This document shows positions 56,678 through 64,000 of a stretch of 64,000 nucleotides of DNA, one piece after another. This DNA is from Altererythrobacter sp. BO-6. Its GTDB lineage: Bacteria; Pseudomonadota; Alphaproteobacteria; Sphingomonadales; Sphingomonadaceae. The first letter of the stretch is position 1; every line of letters begins with the position of its first letter. Where the stretch lies: contig NZ_CP049259.1 of assembly GCF_011047315.1 (NCBI RefSeq), forward strand, positions 1,116,001 to 1,180,000. Reading direction: 5' to 3'. The notes beneath the pieces were generated by a model. It was not told the DNA's origin. It was given only the letters and a program-made list of their open reading frames with translations, and ran no database searches. Position numbers and translations under genes: made by a program.

Positions 56678-57265
56678 TCAGCCCCCGGCCTGCCACTGGG
56701 CAATGGCATCGATCGGGAACAGCAGCATGATCACCGTCAGCGCCAGCCCGTCGCGCACAACCAGCCCGGCCACCACTTCCCCGATTATGGCCAGCGCAAT
56801 CGTTACCTTGATCGGCAGCCGCATCGCCAAATAGAAACCGAAAGCCATCCAGCCGATATCGGCGAAGGAATTGAGCACGCTGTCGCCGGAATAGCCCCAA
56901 TTGGCAGTGACCGAGCGGAAGCGGTTGATCACGAAGGGGGTGTTCTCCAGAACTTCCCACGCGGCCTCGAGGAAGACGGCCAGTGGCAGGCCCCACCTGA
57001 CCGCGCCTTCGCCGCCCAGCTTCCACTTGCCGAACAGCAGCCAGGCAAACGCATAGAAAATCGGGCCGTGGATGATGTGGCTGGGCGTGTACCAGTCCGC
57101 GATATGCTGGCTGTTGCCCATCGAATTGATGTCGCCGTGCCACAGCTTGACATAGCCGCACGTGCAGATCGGCGGGCGATCCATCGCCAGCAGGATCAGG
57201 ACGGCCACCAGCGCTATGCCGATGGAAGCGAGGATCGCAGCGCGATGCGGGATAAGCTTGCCCAT
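56678..57265 (-). CDS. UPF0314/DUF2585 membrane protein
   Basis: 195 residues from ATG 57265 (MGKLIPHRAAILASIG), the usual length of the family. Conserved parts: CTCGYVKLWHGDINSMGNSQH in part, DWYTPSHIIHG, EAAWEVLENTPFVINRFR in part, GYSGDSVLNSFADIGW. Four to five membrane helices. The frame runs about 139 codons further upstream but without likeness. Function unknown, conserved in alphaproteobacteria. Confidence 0.88.
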   Translation of the reverse strand: MGKLIPHRAAILASIGIALVAVLILLAMDRPPICTCGYVKLWHGDINSMGNSQHIADWYTPSHIIHGPIFYAFAWLLFGKWKLGGEGAVRWGLPLAVFLEAAWEVLENTPFVINRFRSVTANWGYSGDSVLNSFADIGWMAFGFYLAMRLPIKVTIALAIIGEVVAGLVVRDGLALTVIMLLFPIDAIAQWQAGG

Positions 57266-57375
57266 TGGCTCAAACTTTGAATCAGCACCGAACTTTGCGC
57301 AAGCAGTTTGCACTCCGGCGACGGGGATAGCGGCTGCGCCATTGCCGCGGCGCGCGCCCTGCCCTAGGGCCATGC

Positions 57376-58587
57376 ATGATGAACGGGCGCATGACCGATG
57401 TGGCGATCGTGGGCGGCGGGCTGGCCGGCGGGCTGATCGCGCTCGCCATCCACCGTGCGCATCCCGACTGGCGCCTGCAATTGATCGAGCGCGACAGCGT
57501 GCTGGGCGGCAACCATCGCTGGAGCTGGTTTTCCAGCGACCTTTCGCCCGCGGGCGAGGCGCTGCTGGAGCCGTTTCGCCAGGTCCATTGGGACAAGGGC
57601 TATGACGTCGCCTTCCCGCGCCTACGCCGCACGCTGGATGCCGGTTATCGCTCGCTCGCCAGCGAGGATTTCGACCACGCACTGCAGCGCCTGCTTCCGC
57701 CCGAAGCGATCCGGCTGAACACCGCCGTCGCGGCGCTCGACGCGGAAGGGGTGACGCTGGAAAGCGGCGAGCGCATCCCGGCGCGCGCCGTGATCGATTG
57801 CCGCAGCTTCCAGCCCTCAGCCCATTTGCTGGGCGGCTGGCAGGTGTTCATGGGGCGGCATATCCGGCTGCCCGATCCGCACGGGCTGGAACGTCCGGTG
57901 ATCATGGACGCAACCGTCACTCAGTCCGCCCCGGCGGGCAATGGCGCGGCCTATCGCTTCGTCTATGTCCTGCCGCTGGCAGCGCAAGAGGTCTTCATTG
58001 AGGATACCTATTACGCCGATGACCCGGCGCTCGATCGCAGCCTGCTGTCAGGGCGGATCGATCGTTATGCCGCGCGCCATGGCTGGGGGGACGGCGTGCC
58101 GATCGGCAATGAAACCGGCGTGCTGCCGGTGATCACCGGCGGCGATTTCGAGGCCTATCTGGCGTCGATCCGCGTGCCCGGCGTTGCCATGGCGGGTGCG
58201 CGCGGCGGCTTTACCCACCCGCTCACCAGCTATACCGTGCCGATCGCGGTGGAGAACGCGCTGGCGATCGCCGCGCGAGGCGATCTGGCCGGGCCGCAGC
58301 TCGCCGCTTTCATCGAAAATCGCGCCCGTGCGCACTGGCGCAAAACCGCGATCTACCGCGCGCTGGGACGAATGTTGTTCAAGGCGGCGGAACCCGAACG
58401 CCGCGTAGACATTTTCCAGAGGTTCTATGGTTTGCCTGAAAGGCTGATCGAACGTTTTTACACTTGCCATTCGACGCTGGCCGACAAGGCCCGCATCCTG
58501 ATCGGCAGGCCGCCCGTACCTATCCCGCGTGCACTTCGCGCGCTGGCCAGCAAGGGGAACCCCTTGACCTTGGAGAAACACAGATGA
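57376..58587 (+). CDS. crtY: Lycopene beta-cyclase CrtY
   Basis: 403 residues. FAD-binding VAIVGGGLAGGLIALAI near the N-terminus, then RWSWFSSDLSPAGEALLEP in part, and VFIEDTYYADDPALD, a CrtY-type motif, with GARGGFTHPLTSYTVP. Closes both ends of lycopene to beta-carotene rings. First gene of crtY-crtI-CPCC-LOG-crtB. Start could be the Met six codons in (57391). Confidence 0.92.
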   Translation: MMNGRMTDVAIVGGGLAGGLIALAIHRAHPDWRLQLIERDSVLGGNHRWSWFSSDLSPAGEALLEPFRQVHWDKGYDVAFPRLRRTLDAGYRSLASEDFDHALQRLLPPEAIRLNTAVAALDAEGVTLESGERIPARAVIDCRSFQPSAHLLGGWQVFMGRHIRLPDPHGLERPVIMDATVTQSAPAGNGAAYRFVYVLPLAAQEVFIEDTYYADDPALDRSLLSGRIDRYAARHGWGDGVPIGNETGVLPVITGGDFEAYLASIRVPGVAMAGARGGFTHPLTSYTVPIAVENALAIAARGDLAGPQLAAFIENRARAHWRKTAIYRALGRMLFKAAEPERRVDIFQRFYGLPERLIERFYTCHSTLADKARILIGRPPVPIPRALRALASKGNPLTLEKHR

Positions 58588-60149
58588 CCGCCCAGACCCC
58601 GATTGCCCAGACCCCGCTGCGTGCGCGGCAAGTGGTGGACCCGGCCCGCTATGAAGGGCGCAGCGCCTGCGTGATCGGATCGGGTTTTGGCGGCATGGCG
58701 CTGGCGATCCGGCTGCAATCGGCAGGTATCGCGACGACGGTGGTCGAGGCGCGCGACAAGCCGGGCGGGCGCGCCTATTTCTGGGAAAAGGAAGGCTTCA
58801 CCTTCGATGGCGGGCCAACCGTGGTGACCGATCCCGATTGCCTGAAGGAACTTTGGCAGCTGACCGGTCACGACATGGCCGAAGATGTCGAACTGATGCG
58901 GGTGATGCCATTCTACCGGCTCAACTGGCCCGATGGCACGAACTTCGATTATTCGAACGACGAAGCCTCGCTCAACGCCGAAATCGCCAAGCTCAATCCC
59001 GAAGACGTGGCCGGTTACCAGCGCTTCCTGGAATATTCGGCGGGCGTGTTCGAGGAAGGCTATGTCAAGCTGGGCTCCGTGCCTTTCCTCGACTTCAAAT
59101 CGATGCTCAAGGCCGCCCCCGCGCTGGTCAAGAAACAGGCCTGGCGCAGCGTCTATTCGATGGTGTCGAGCTTCGTGAAAAGCGAGAAATTGCGCGAGGC
59201 GCTGAGCTTCCACACGCTGCTGGTGGGCGGCAATCCGATGAACACCAGCGCGATCTATGCGCTGATCCACAAGCTGGAGAAGGACGGCGGGGTATGGTGG
59301 ACGCGCGGCGGCACCAACCGGCTGATCGCCGGCATGGTACGCCATTTCGAGCGGCTGGGCGGCACCATCCGGCTGGGCGATCCGGTGGTGCAGGTGCACA
59401 CTTTCGGCAGCAAGGCAAGCGAGGTGGAAACGGCGAGCGGCTGGAAACAGCGCTTCGATGCAGTCGCCAGCAATGCCGACATCATGCATTCCTATCGCGA
59501 CCTGCTGAGCGGGTCGAAGCGCGGCAAGGATTACGCGAAATCGCTCTCGCGCAAGAGCTTCAGCCCCGGGCTTTTCGTCGTCCACTTCGGGCTTGAAGGC
59601 ACCTGGCCCGGCATCCCGCACCACATGATCCTGTTCGGCCCGCGCTACAAAGGCCTGCTCGATGACATCTACAAGCTGGGCGTGCTGCCACAGGACTTCA
59701 GCATCTACCTGCATCACCCGACGGTGACCGATCCCAGCATGGCGCCCAAGGGCAAGAGCACCTTCTACGCGCTGGTACCGGTGGCGCATATGGGCAAGCT
59801 CGCGGTCGATTGGGACGAAGTCGGCCCGATCCTGGAAAAGCGCATCCTTGACGAGATCGGGCGGCGCCTGATCCCTGACATCCATGACCGGATCGTGACC
59901 AAGTTCAGCTATGCGCCGAAGGATTTTGCGCATGATCTCAACGCGCATCTGGGCAGCGCCTTCAGCCTCGAGCCGGTGCTGTGGCAAAGCGCCTATTTGC
60001 GCGGCCACAATCGCGACGATGTGATCGACAATTTCTACCTTGTCGGCGCGGGCACGCATCCCGGCGCGGGCATTCCCGGCGTGGTCGGCAGCGCGAAGGC
60101 GACGGCGGGCTTGATGCTGGAGGATCTGGCGATAAAGGCGGCGGGATGA
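58584..60149 (+). CDS. crtI: Phytoene desaturase CrtI
   Basis: 521 residues from ATG 58584, overlapping the crtY stop (ATGA). FAD motif CVIGSGFGGMALAIRLQSAG, then RDKPGGRAYFWEKEGFTFDGGPT in part, and the C-terminal signature GAGTHPGAGIPGVVGSAKAT. Introduces the double bonds turning phytoene into lycopene. The frame stays open 120 bp upstream inside crtY, which is not coding in that phase. Confidence 0.95.
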   Translation: MTAQTPIAQTPLRARQVVDPARYEGRSACVIGSGFGGMALAIRLQSAGIATTVVEARDKPGGRAYFWEKEGFTFDGGPTVVTDPDCLKELWQLTGHDMAEDVELMRVMPFYRLNWPDGTNFDYSNDEASLNAEIAKLNPEDVAGYQRFLEYSAGVFEEGYVKLGSVPFLDFKSMLKAAPALVKKQAWRSVYSMVSSFVKSEKLREALSFHTLLVGGNPMNTSAIYALIHKLEKDGGVWWTRGGTNRLIAGMVRHFERLGGTIRLGDPVVQVHTFGSKASEVETASGWKQRFDAVASNADIMHSYRDLLSGSKRGKDYAKSLSRKSFSPGLFVVHFGLEGTWPGIPHHMILFGPRYKGLLDDIYKLGVLPQDFSIYLHHPTVTDPSMAPKGKSTFYALVPVAHMGKLAVDWDEVGPILEKRILDEIGRRLIPDIHDRIVTKFSYAPKDFAHDLNAHLGSAFSLEPVLWQSAYLRGHNRDDVIDNFYLVGAGTHPGAGIPGVVGSAKATAGLMLEDLAIKAAG

Positions 60150-60394
60150 GACTTCGTCCCTGCCCATGCTGTGGATTCCTCACGATAGGTGAGCCCGCAT
60201 CATACGAGGTTTGTGAGGTGTGCTTATGGGAAGACGACGGCCAAGGCGAAGACGATCTTGAGGCCGTGCGGGGAGGGCCCAATGGGGCGTTTAGTTTGAG
60301 CCAAGCGCGATTGAACTTCGAACAGTTCGGTGCTTACGATCCGGCGAAACGAACACTTTCGCGCAAGCCAAAACCGAAAGAACTGCCTCAATGA
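60146..60394 (+). CDS. CPCC-family cysteine-rich protein
   Basis: 82 residues from ATG 60146, overlapping the crtI stop by four bases. Cysteines RPCPCCGF and VCEVCLWEDDGQ make a zinc-ribbon-like CPCC domain, followed by AFSLSQARLNFEQFGAYDP. Members are often solitary or immunity-like. Its base composition is lower in GC than crtI and crtB, so it may have entered the operon secondarily. No carotenoid role is known. Confidence 0.85.
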   Translation: MRLRPCPCCGFLTIGEPASYEVCEVCLWEDDGQGEDDLEAVRGGPNGAFSLSQARLNFEQFGAYDPAKRTLSRKPKPKELPQ

Positions 60395-60972
60395 ACCGTA
60401 TCGCCGTCTATTGCGGGTCTGCCACGCCCGAGGATCCGCGCTATCTCGAGCTTGCCTATGAAGTCGGGCGCACGCTGGCGTTGCGCGAGATCGGCGTCGT
60501 CTATGGCGGCGGAAGGCTGGGCCTGATGGGAGCGGTGGCGCGCGGCGCGCTGGAGGCAGGCGGCGAGGTCATCGGCGTGATCCCCGAGGCCTTGTTCAAT
60601 TCCGAAGTCGCCAACCACGACTGTACCGAGCTTTACACCGTTTCGGGCATGCACGAGCGCAAGCAGCGCTTCACTGACCTGTCTGAGGGCTTCATCACCA
60701 TCCCCGGCGGGGTCGGCACAATGGACGAGCTGTGGGAAGCGATGAGCTGGGCGCAGCTCGGCTATCACCAGAAGCCGGTCGGCCTGCTCAACGCCATGGG
60801 CTTTTACGACCATTTGATCGCGTTCAACGCCAAGATGGCCGAAGTCGGCTTCGTCCGCCCCGCGCATCAGGGCATATTGATCCATTCGGACACCATGGGT
60901 GACCTGATCGCGAAGATGGAAGCCTACGAACCGCACACGCCGATCTTCCGCATGAAAGCGGAGGAATTGTGA
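60391..60972 (+). CDS. LOG-family protein (cytokinin riboside 5'-monophosphate phosphoribohydrolase-like)
   Basis: 193 residues, overlapping both neighbours (ATGA and GTGA). Rossmann fold with VYGGGRLGLMGAVA and the signature PGGVGTMDELWE, plus the catalytic MHERKQRF. Family members split nucleotide 5'-monophosphates to base and ribose phosphate. It is often placed next to carotenoid genes in Sphingomonadales, as I recall, without known link. Confidence 0.88.
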   Translation: MNRIAVYCGSATPEDPRYLELAYEVGRTLALREIGVVYGGGRLGLMGAVARGALEAGGEVIGVIPEALFNSEVANHDCTELYTVSGMHERKQRFTDLSEGFITIPGGVGTMDELWEAMSWAQLGYHQKPVGLLNAMGFYDHLIAFNAKMAEVGFVRPAHQGILIHSDTMGDLIAKMEAYEPHTPIFRMKAEEL

Positions 60973-61973
60973 GCGAGGCCAATATGGTCGTGCCTTCGGC
61001 GACAATGCGGCACACTCCGCGTGAGCCGGGCGGCGGGCGCAACCGCGCGCCGCTGGTCGAAAAGAGCCGTCTCGCGATCAAGCAAGGTTCGAAAAGCTTC
61101 TCCGCCGCCAGCCGATTGTTCGACCGTGAAACGCGCGAGCGGGTGTGGATGCTCTATGCCTGGTGCCGCCGCTGCGACGATCTGACCGATGCGCAGGACA
61201 TGGGCGGCGCGCTGGGCGACCAGTCCGACATTGCCGAGCGGGTGAAGCATATCCGCGTGCTGACGCAGGCCGCGCTTGACGGGCAGCCGACCGCCGATCC
61301 CGCGTTCGATGCCTTCGGCCAGGTGGCCAGCGAAGTGGGCCTGACGATGGCAGATGCCGAAGCGGTGATCGCCGGGTTCGAGCTTGACGCGATCGACTGG
61401 CGCCCGCGCAGCGAAGCAGACCTGATGCGCTATTGCTGGCACGTCGCGGGCGCAGTGGGCGTGATGATGGCGCTGGTGATGGGGGTGAAGCGCGAGGAAG
61501 AGGACACGCTTGACCGCGCCTGCGACCTGGGCCTTGCGTTCCAGCTCGCCAATATCGCGCGCGACGTGGTGGAAGATGACGCGGCGGGGCGCTGCTACAT
61601 CCCCGAAATCTGGCTGGTCGAGGAAGATATCGAGCCGGGCCAGCACACCAAGCCGCATCACCGGCAGGAACTGGCCGACATGGCCGGGCGGCTGGTGCGG
61701 CGGATGGAACTGCACGCCGCCTCCTCGCGCATTGGCGCCGCGCGCCTGCCGTTCCGCTGCCGCTGGGCGATCCTGTCGGCTGCACGGATCTACACTGCGA
61801 TCGGGCGCGAGGTGCTGGCCCGGGGCCCGGCAGCGTGGGATCACCGCGTCTACACCTCGAAGGCGCAGAAGATCGGCCATGCGCTCGCCGCGTTTTTCGA
61901 GGCGCTGGTCAATCGTCCACCGAAGCTGGGCGACGAACCGCGCTGGCGGCGCAGCGATTTGGCGGAACGCTGA
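60969..61973 (+). CDS. crtB: Phytoene synthase CrtB
   Basis: 334 residues from GTG 60969, overlapping the LOG stop (GTGA). Prenyl synthase motifs: RVWMLYAWCRRCDDLTD with the first Asp pair, and NIARDVVEDDAAGRCYIPE with the second. Condenses two geranylgeranyl-PP to phytoene. An N-terminal extension of about 30 residues precedes the fold. A palindromic repeat follows. Confidence 0.95.
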   Translation: MSEANMVVPSATMRHTPREPGGGRNRAPLVEKSRLAIKQGSKSFSAASRLFDRETRERVWMLYAWCRRCDDLTDAQDMGGALGDQSDIAERVKHIRVLTQAALDGQPTADPAFDAFGQVASEVGLTMADAEAVIAGFELDAIDWRPRSEADLMRYCWHVAGAVGVMMALVMGVKREEEDTLDRACDLGLAFQLANIARDVVEDDAAGRCYIPEIWLVEEDIEPGQHTKPHHRQELADMAGRLVRRMELHAASSRIGAARLPFRCRWAILSAARIYTAIGREVLARGPAAWDHRVYTSKAQKIGHALAAFFEALVNRPPKLGDEPRWRRSDLAER

Positions 61974-61976
61974 TTT

Positions 61977-62044
61977 CCGTTCGCCTCGAGCGAAGTCGAG
62001 AGGCGATGGCGCTCACGTGTCTCGACTACGCTCGACACGAACGG
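61977..62044. repeat. Palindromic intergenic repeat after crtB
   Basis: Outer arms CCGTTCG and CGAACGG enclose two inner hairpins, GCCTCGA...TCGAGAGGC and GTGTC...GACAC with TCGACTACGCTCGA. Such GTTCG/CTCGAG elements are frequent between sphingomonad genes. It could slow transcription between crtB and the carboxylase gene. Confidence 0.75.
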
Positions 62045-62067
62045 AGGGTGTGGCTAATCCCGCCCGA

Positions 62068-63984
62068 ATGATCACCAAACTCCTGATCGCCAATCGCGGC
62101 GAGATCGCCTGCCGCATCATCCGCACTGCCCGCGCGATGGGGATCGCCACCGTCGCGGTCTATTCCGATGCGGATGCCAAGGCGCTGCACGTGCGCTCAG
62201 CTGACGAGGCGGTGCATATCGGTCCCTCGCCTGCTGCCGAGAGCTATCTTGTGGGCGCGAAGATCATTGCGGCGGCCAAAGAAACCGGCGCGGACGCCAT
62301 CCATCCTGGCTACGGCTTCCTGTCCGAGAACGCGGGCTTCGCGCAGGCGGTGATCGATGCGGGGCTGATCTGGGTCGGCCCCAAGCCTGCCAGCATCCGC
62401 GCGATGGGCCTGAAGGACGCGGCCAAGCAACTGATGCGCAGTGCGGGCGTTCCGGTAACGCCGGGCTATGACGGTTCGGACCAGTCGGTCGAACGCCTCA
62501 CCGCCGAGGCCGAGGCAATCGGCTACCCCGTGCTCATCAAGGCGGTCGCAGGCGGCGGCGGCAAGGGGATGCGCAAGGTCGATGCCCCGGCCGACTTCGA
62601 GGCGGCGCTGGAAAGCTGCAAGCGCGAGGCCAAGGCGAGCTTCAGCAATGACGAGGTGCTGCTCGAAAAGTGGATCACCAGCCCCCGCCATATCGAAGTG
62701 CAGGTGTTCGGCGACAGCCACGGCAATGTCGTCCACCTGTTCGAGCGGGACTGCTCGCTCCAGCGCCGCCACCAGAAGGTGATCGAGGAAGCCCCCGCCC
62801 CCGGCATGGACGAGGCTACCCGCGAAGCCATCTGCGCTGCCGCCGTGCGCGCCGCGAAGGCGGTCGATTACGAGGGCGCGGGCACGATCGAATTCATCGC
62901 CGATGCCAGCGAGGGCCTGCGCGCGGACCGCATCTTTTTCATGGAGATGAACACCCGGCTTCAGGTCGAACATCCCGTCACCGAGGAGATCACCGGGGTC
63001 GATCTGGTAGAATGGCAATTACGCGTGGCGAGCGGCGAAGCGATCCCACTCAAACAGGAAGAGCTGAGCATCAACGGCCACGCTATCGAGGCCCGGCTCT
63101 ATGCGGAAGACCCGGCGAAGGGGTTTTTGCCGAGTACGGGGCGGTTGGAGCATCTTAAGTTTGGCGATCTCGAGCGAGTCGAAACCGGGGTCGAAGAGGG
63201 CGGGGTAATCTCTCCTTTCTACGACCCCATGATCGCCAAACTCGTCAGCCACGGCGATACTCGCGAGCAAGCTATTGATGATCTGAAATACGCGCTGGCA
63301 ACCACTGAGGTTTGGCCAGTGCGGACGAACGCAGGATTTGTTGTCCGCGCGATTGACGACGAAGATTTCCGCGACGCCGCGTTGGATACTGGCTTCATCG
63401 AACGGAAGGGCGACAAGCTAGTCCCTTTAACCGAGCCCGACGAGGCGGCATGGAAAGTCGCGGCAATGCTTTCCACCGACCGTTGCAACGAAGCTCCGCT
63501 CGCAGGATTTCGCCTGAACGCTCCGAAGCGCAACACAGTAGCGATCTCAAGTCTCGACGACATGCGGGTCATTGACCTTGATCAGGCTTGGTCAGACACG
63601 CTTCGCGTAGTTTTGGAAGACGGTGACCTGTATTCCACTGACTCGGGCGATGCCCCCGTGATGACCGGGGCGGTCATCGGCGAAACTGCAGTGGTATTTA
63701 ATGAAGGCTCTGCATTCGAGTTTGCGCTCACTGCGCGGGGAACAGGCCATCAGCACGCGCATGACGGCGACATCATCGCCCCCATGCCGGGCAAGGTCAT
63801 CGCGGTCGATGTCAGCGAAGGCCAGGCCGTCACCGCCGGTCAGCGGCTGATGGTGCTCGAAGCGATGAAGATGGAGCACGCCCTCACCGCGCCGTTCGAC
63901 GGCACCGTCACCGGGCTGTCGGTCAGCGCAGGTTCGCAGGTCCAGGTCGAAGCGCTGTTGTGCGTGGTGGAGCCAAGCGAATGA
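62068..63984 (+). CDS. Biotin-dependent acyl-CoA carboxylase, biotin carboxylase/BCCP subunit
   Basis: 638 residues from ATG 62068 (MITKLLIANRGEIACRII). Biotin carboxylase domain (about 1-445) with the ATP-grasp loop GGGGKGMRKV and EMNTRLQVEHPVTEEITG. A middle bridging region, then a biotinyl domain with EAMKMEH near 610. Size fits propionyl-, methylcrotonyl- or geranyl-CoA carboxylase alpha subunits. The stop overlaps the next ATG. Codon use from about 63130 to 63760 is less GC-rich than the rest. Confidence 0.92.
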   Translation: MITKLLIANRGEIACRIIRTARAMGIATVAVYSDADAKALHVRSADEAVHIGPSPAAESYLVGAKIIAAAKETGADAIHPGYGFLSENAGFAQAVIDAGLIWVGPKPASIRAMGLKDAAKQLMRSAGVPVTPGYDGSDQSVERLTAEAEAIGYPVLIKAVAGGGGKGMRKVDAPADFEAALESCKREAKASFSNDEVLLEKWITSPRHIEVQVFGDSHGNVVHLFERDCSLQRRHQKVIEEAPAPGMDEATREAICAAAVRAAKAVDYEGAGTIEFIADASEGLRADRIFFMEMNTRLQVEHPVTEEITGVDLVEWQLRVASGEAIPLKQEELSINGHAIEARLYAEDPAKGFLPSTGRLEHLKFGDLERVETGVEEGGVISPFYDPMIAKLVSHGDTREQAIDDLKYALATTEVWPVRTNAGFVVRAIDDEDFRDAALDTGFIERKGDKLVPLTEPDEAAWKVAAMLSTDRCNEAPLAGFRLNAPKRNTVAISSLDDMRVIDLDQAWSDTLRVVLEDGDLYSTDSGDAPVMTGAVIGETAVVFNEGSAFEFALTARGTGHQHAHDGDIIAPMPGKVIAVDVSEGQAVTAGQRLMVLEAMKMEHALTAPFDGTVTGLSVSAGSQVQVEALLCVVEPSE

Positions 63985-64000
63985 TCCTCCCCGAAACGGG
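63981..64000 (+). CDS. Start of the next gene (cut by window end)
   Basis: ATG 63981 overlaps the carboxylase stop (ATGA) and opens MILPET before the window ends. Only the coupling supports it; the product cannot be named. Confidence 0.4.

Noticed and set aside
58458..60167. Long minus-strand frame opposite crtI
   Set aside because: Antisense shadow of crtI with no recognisable domain.

Overview
The window is a GC-rich (roughly 65%) chromosomal segment of an alphaproteobacterium. It most probably comes from Sphingomonadales, family Erythrobacteraceae. The pointers are a crtY-crtI-crtB carotenoid cluster, the ybgC-tolQRAB-pal order, a SspB-type ClpXP adaptor, a UPF0314/DUF2585 gene, a TPP-controlled thiC, and short palindromic repeats of the GTCATTGCGAGG type. 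The genus is not proven by the sequence alone.

Layout. 1-3100: pdeM, infC (apparent ATA start) and a DASS transporter. 3100-4419: a sulfhydrylase/cystathionine gamma-synthase family gene behind a structured leader. 4427-8451: a lower-GC accessory patch with a frameshifted erythromycin-esterase-like gene, an SDR lacking the usual Tyr/Lys, a direct-repeat array and a Tat-exported amidohydrolase. 8542-13869: a DnaJ-domain gene, a tiny protein and the Tol-Pal operon. 13951-17580: the histidine operon hisB-hisH-hisA-hisF-hisE plus a HIT gene. 17688-19858: sspB, gmk and an OmpA-family protein. 20277-22764: an 11-codon ORF with a terminator, and a CHASE2-GGDEF-EAL gene split by a frameshift. 22975-31407: a CoA-ester catabolic region (SDR, three acyl-CoA dehydrogenases, MFS carrier, Zn-alcohol dehydrogenase, phosphotransferase) around a control region with three similar operator-like sites. 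31414-40675: a subtilase autotransporter, dapD, a 51-aa membrane protein, an M19 dipeptidase, SWIB, YbhB, an S41 peptidase, GFA, lipoproteins and a ribosome hibernation factor. 40839-44150: DoxX, an intradiol dioxygenase-like protein, a sulfotransferase, a second and longer copy of the direct-repeat array running into an HTH gene, and tRNA-Phe, -Arg and -Met. 44163-48158: an exported RidA, thiC with TPP riboswitch, DUF6445 and a lipoprotein. 48177-57265: oxidoreductases, DUF4189, nitronate monooxygenase, exported amidohydrolase, S9 peptidase, MipA and DUF2585. 57376-64000: crtY-crtI-CPCC-LOG-crtB, then a biotin-dependent acyl-CoA carboxylase subunit.

How genes work together. Tol-Pal links the inner membrane, peptidoglycan and outer membrane. 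The his genes supply the middle steps of histidine synthesis. crtB, crtI and crtY give phytoene, then lycopene, then beta-carotene. The acyl-CoA dehydrogenase/phosphotransferase group resembles a split ACAD10/11 module and may oxidise hydroxy- or branched-chain acids.

Most unusual content. (1) A roughly 91-bp repeat in two copies (16886-16976 and 55590-55681), each foldable into four hairpins, with compensatory changes in two stems. (2) Two arrays of GTGTGACT units spaced about 21 bp, sharing a conserved roughly 85-bp leader, one of which forms the 3' end of an HTH gene. (3) An 11-codon ORF with an excellent ribosome binding site and its own terminator.
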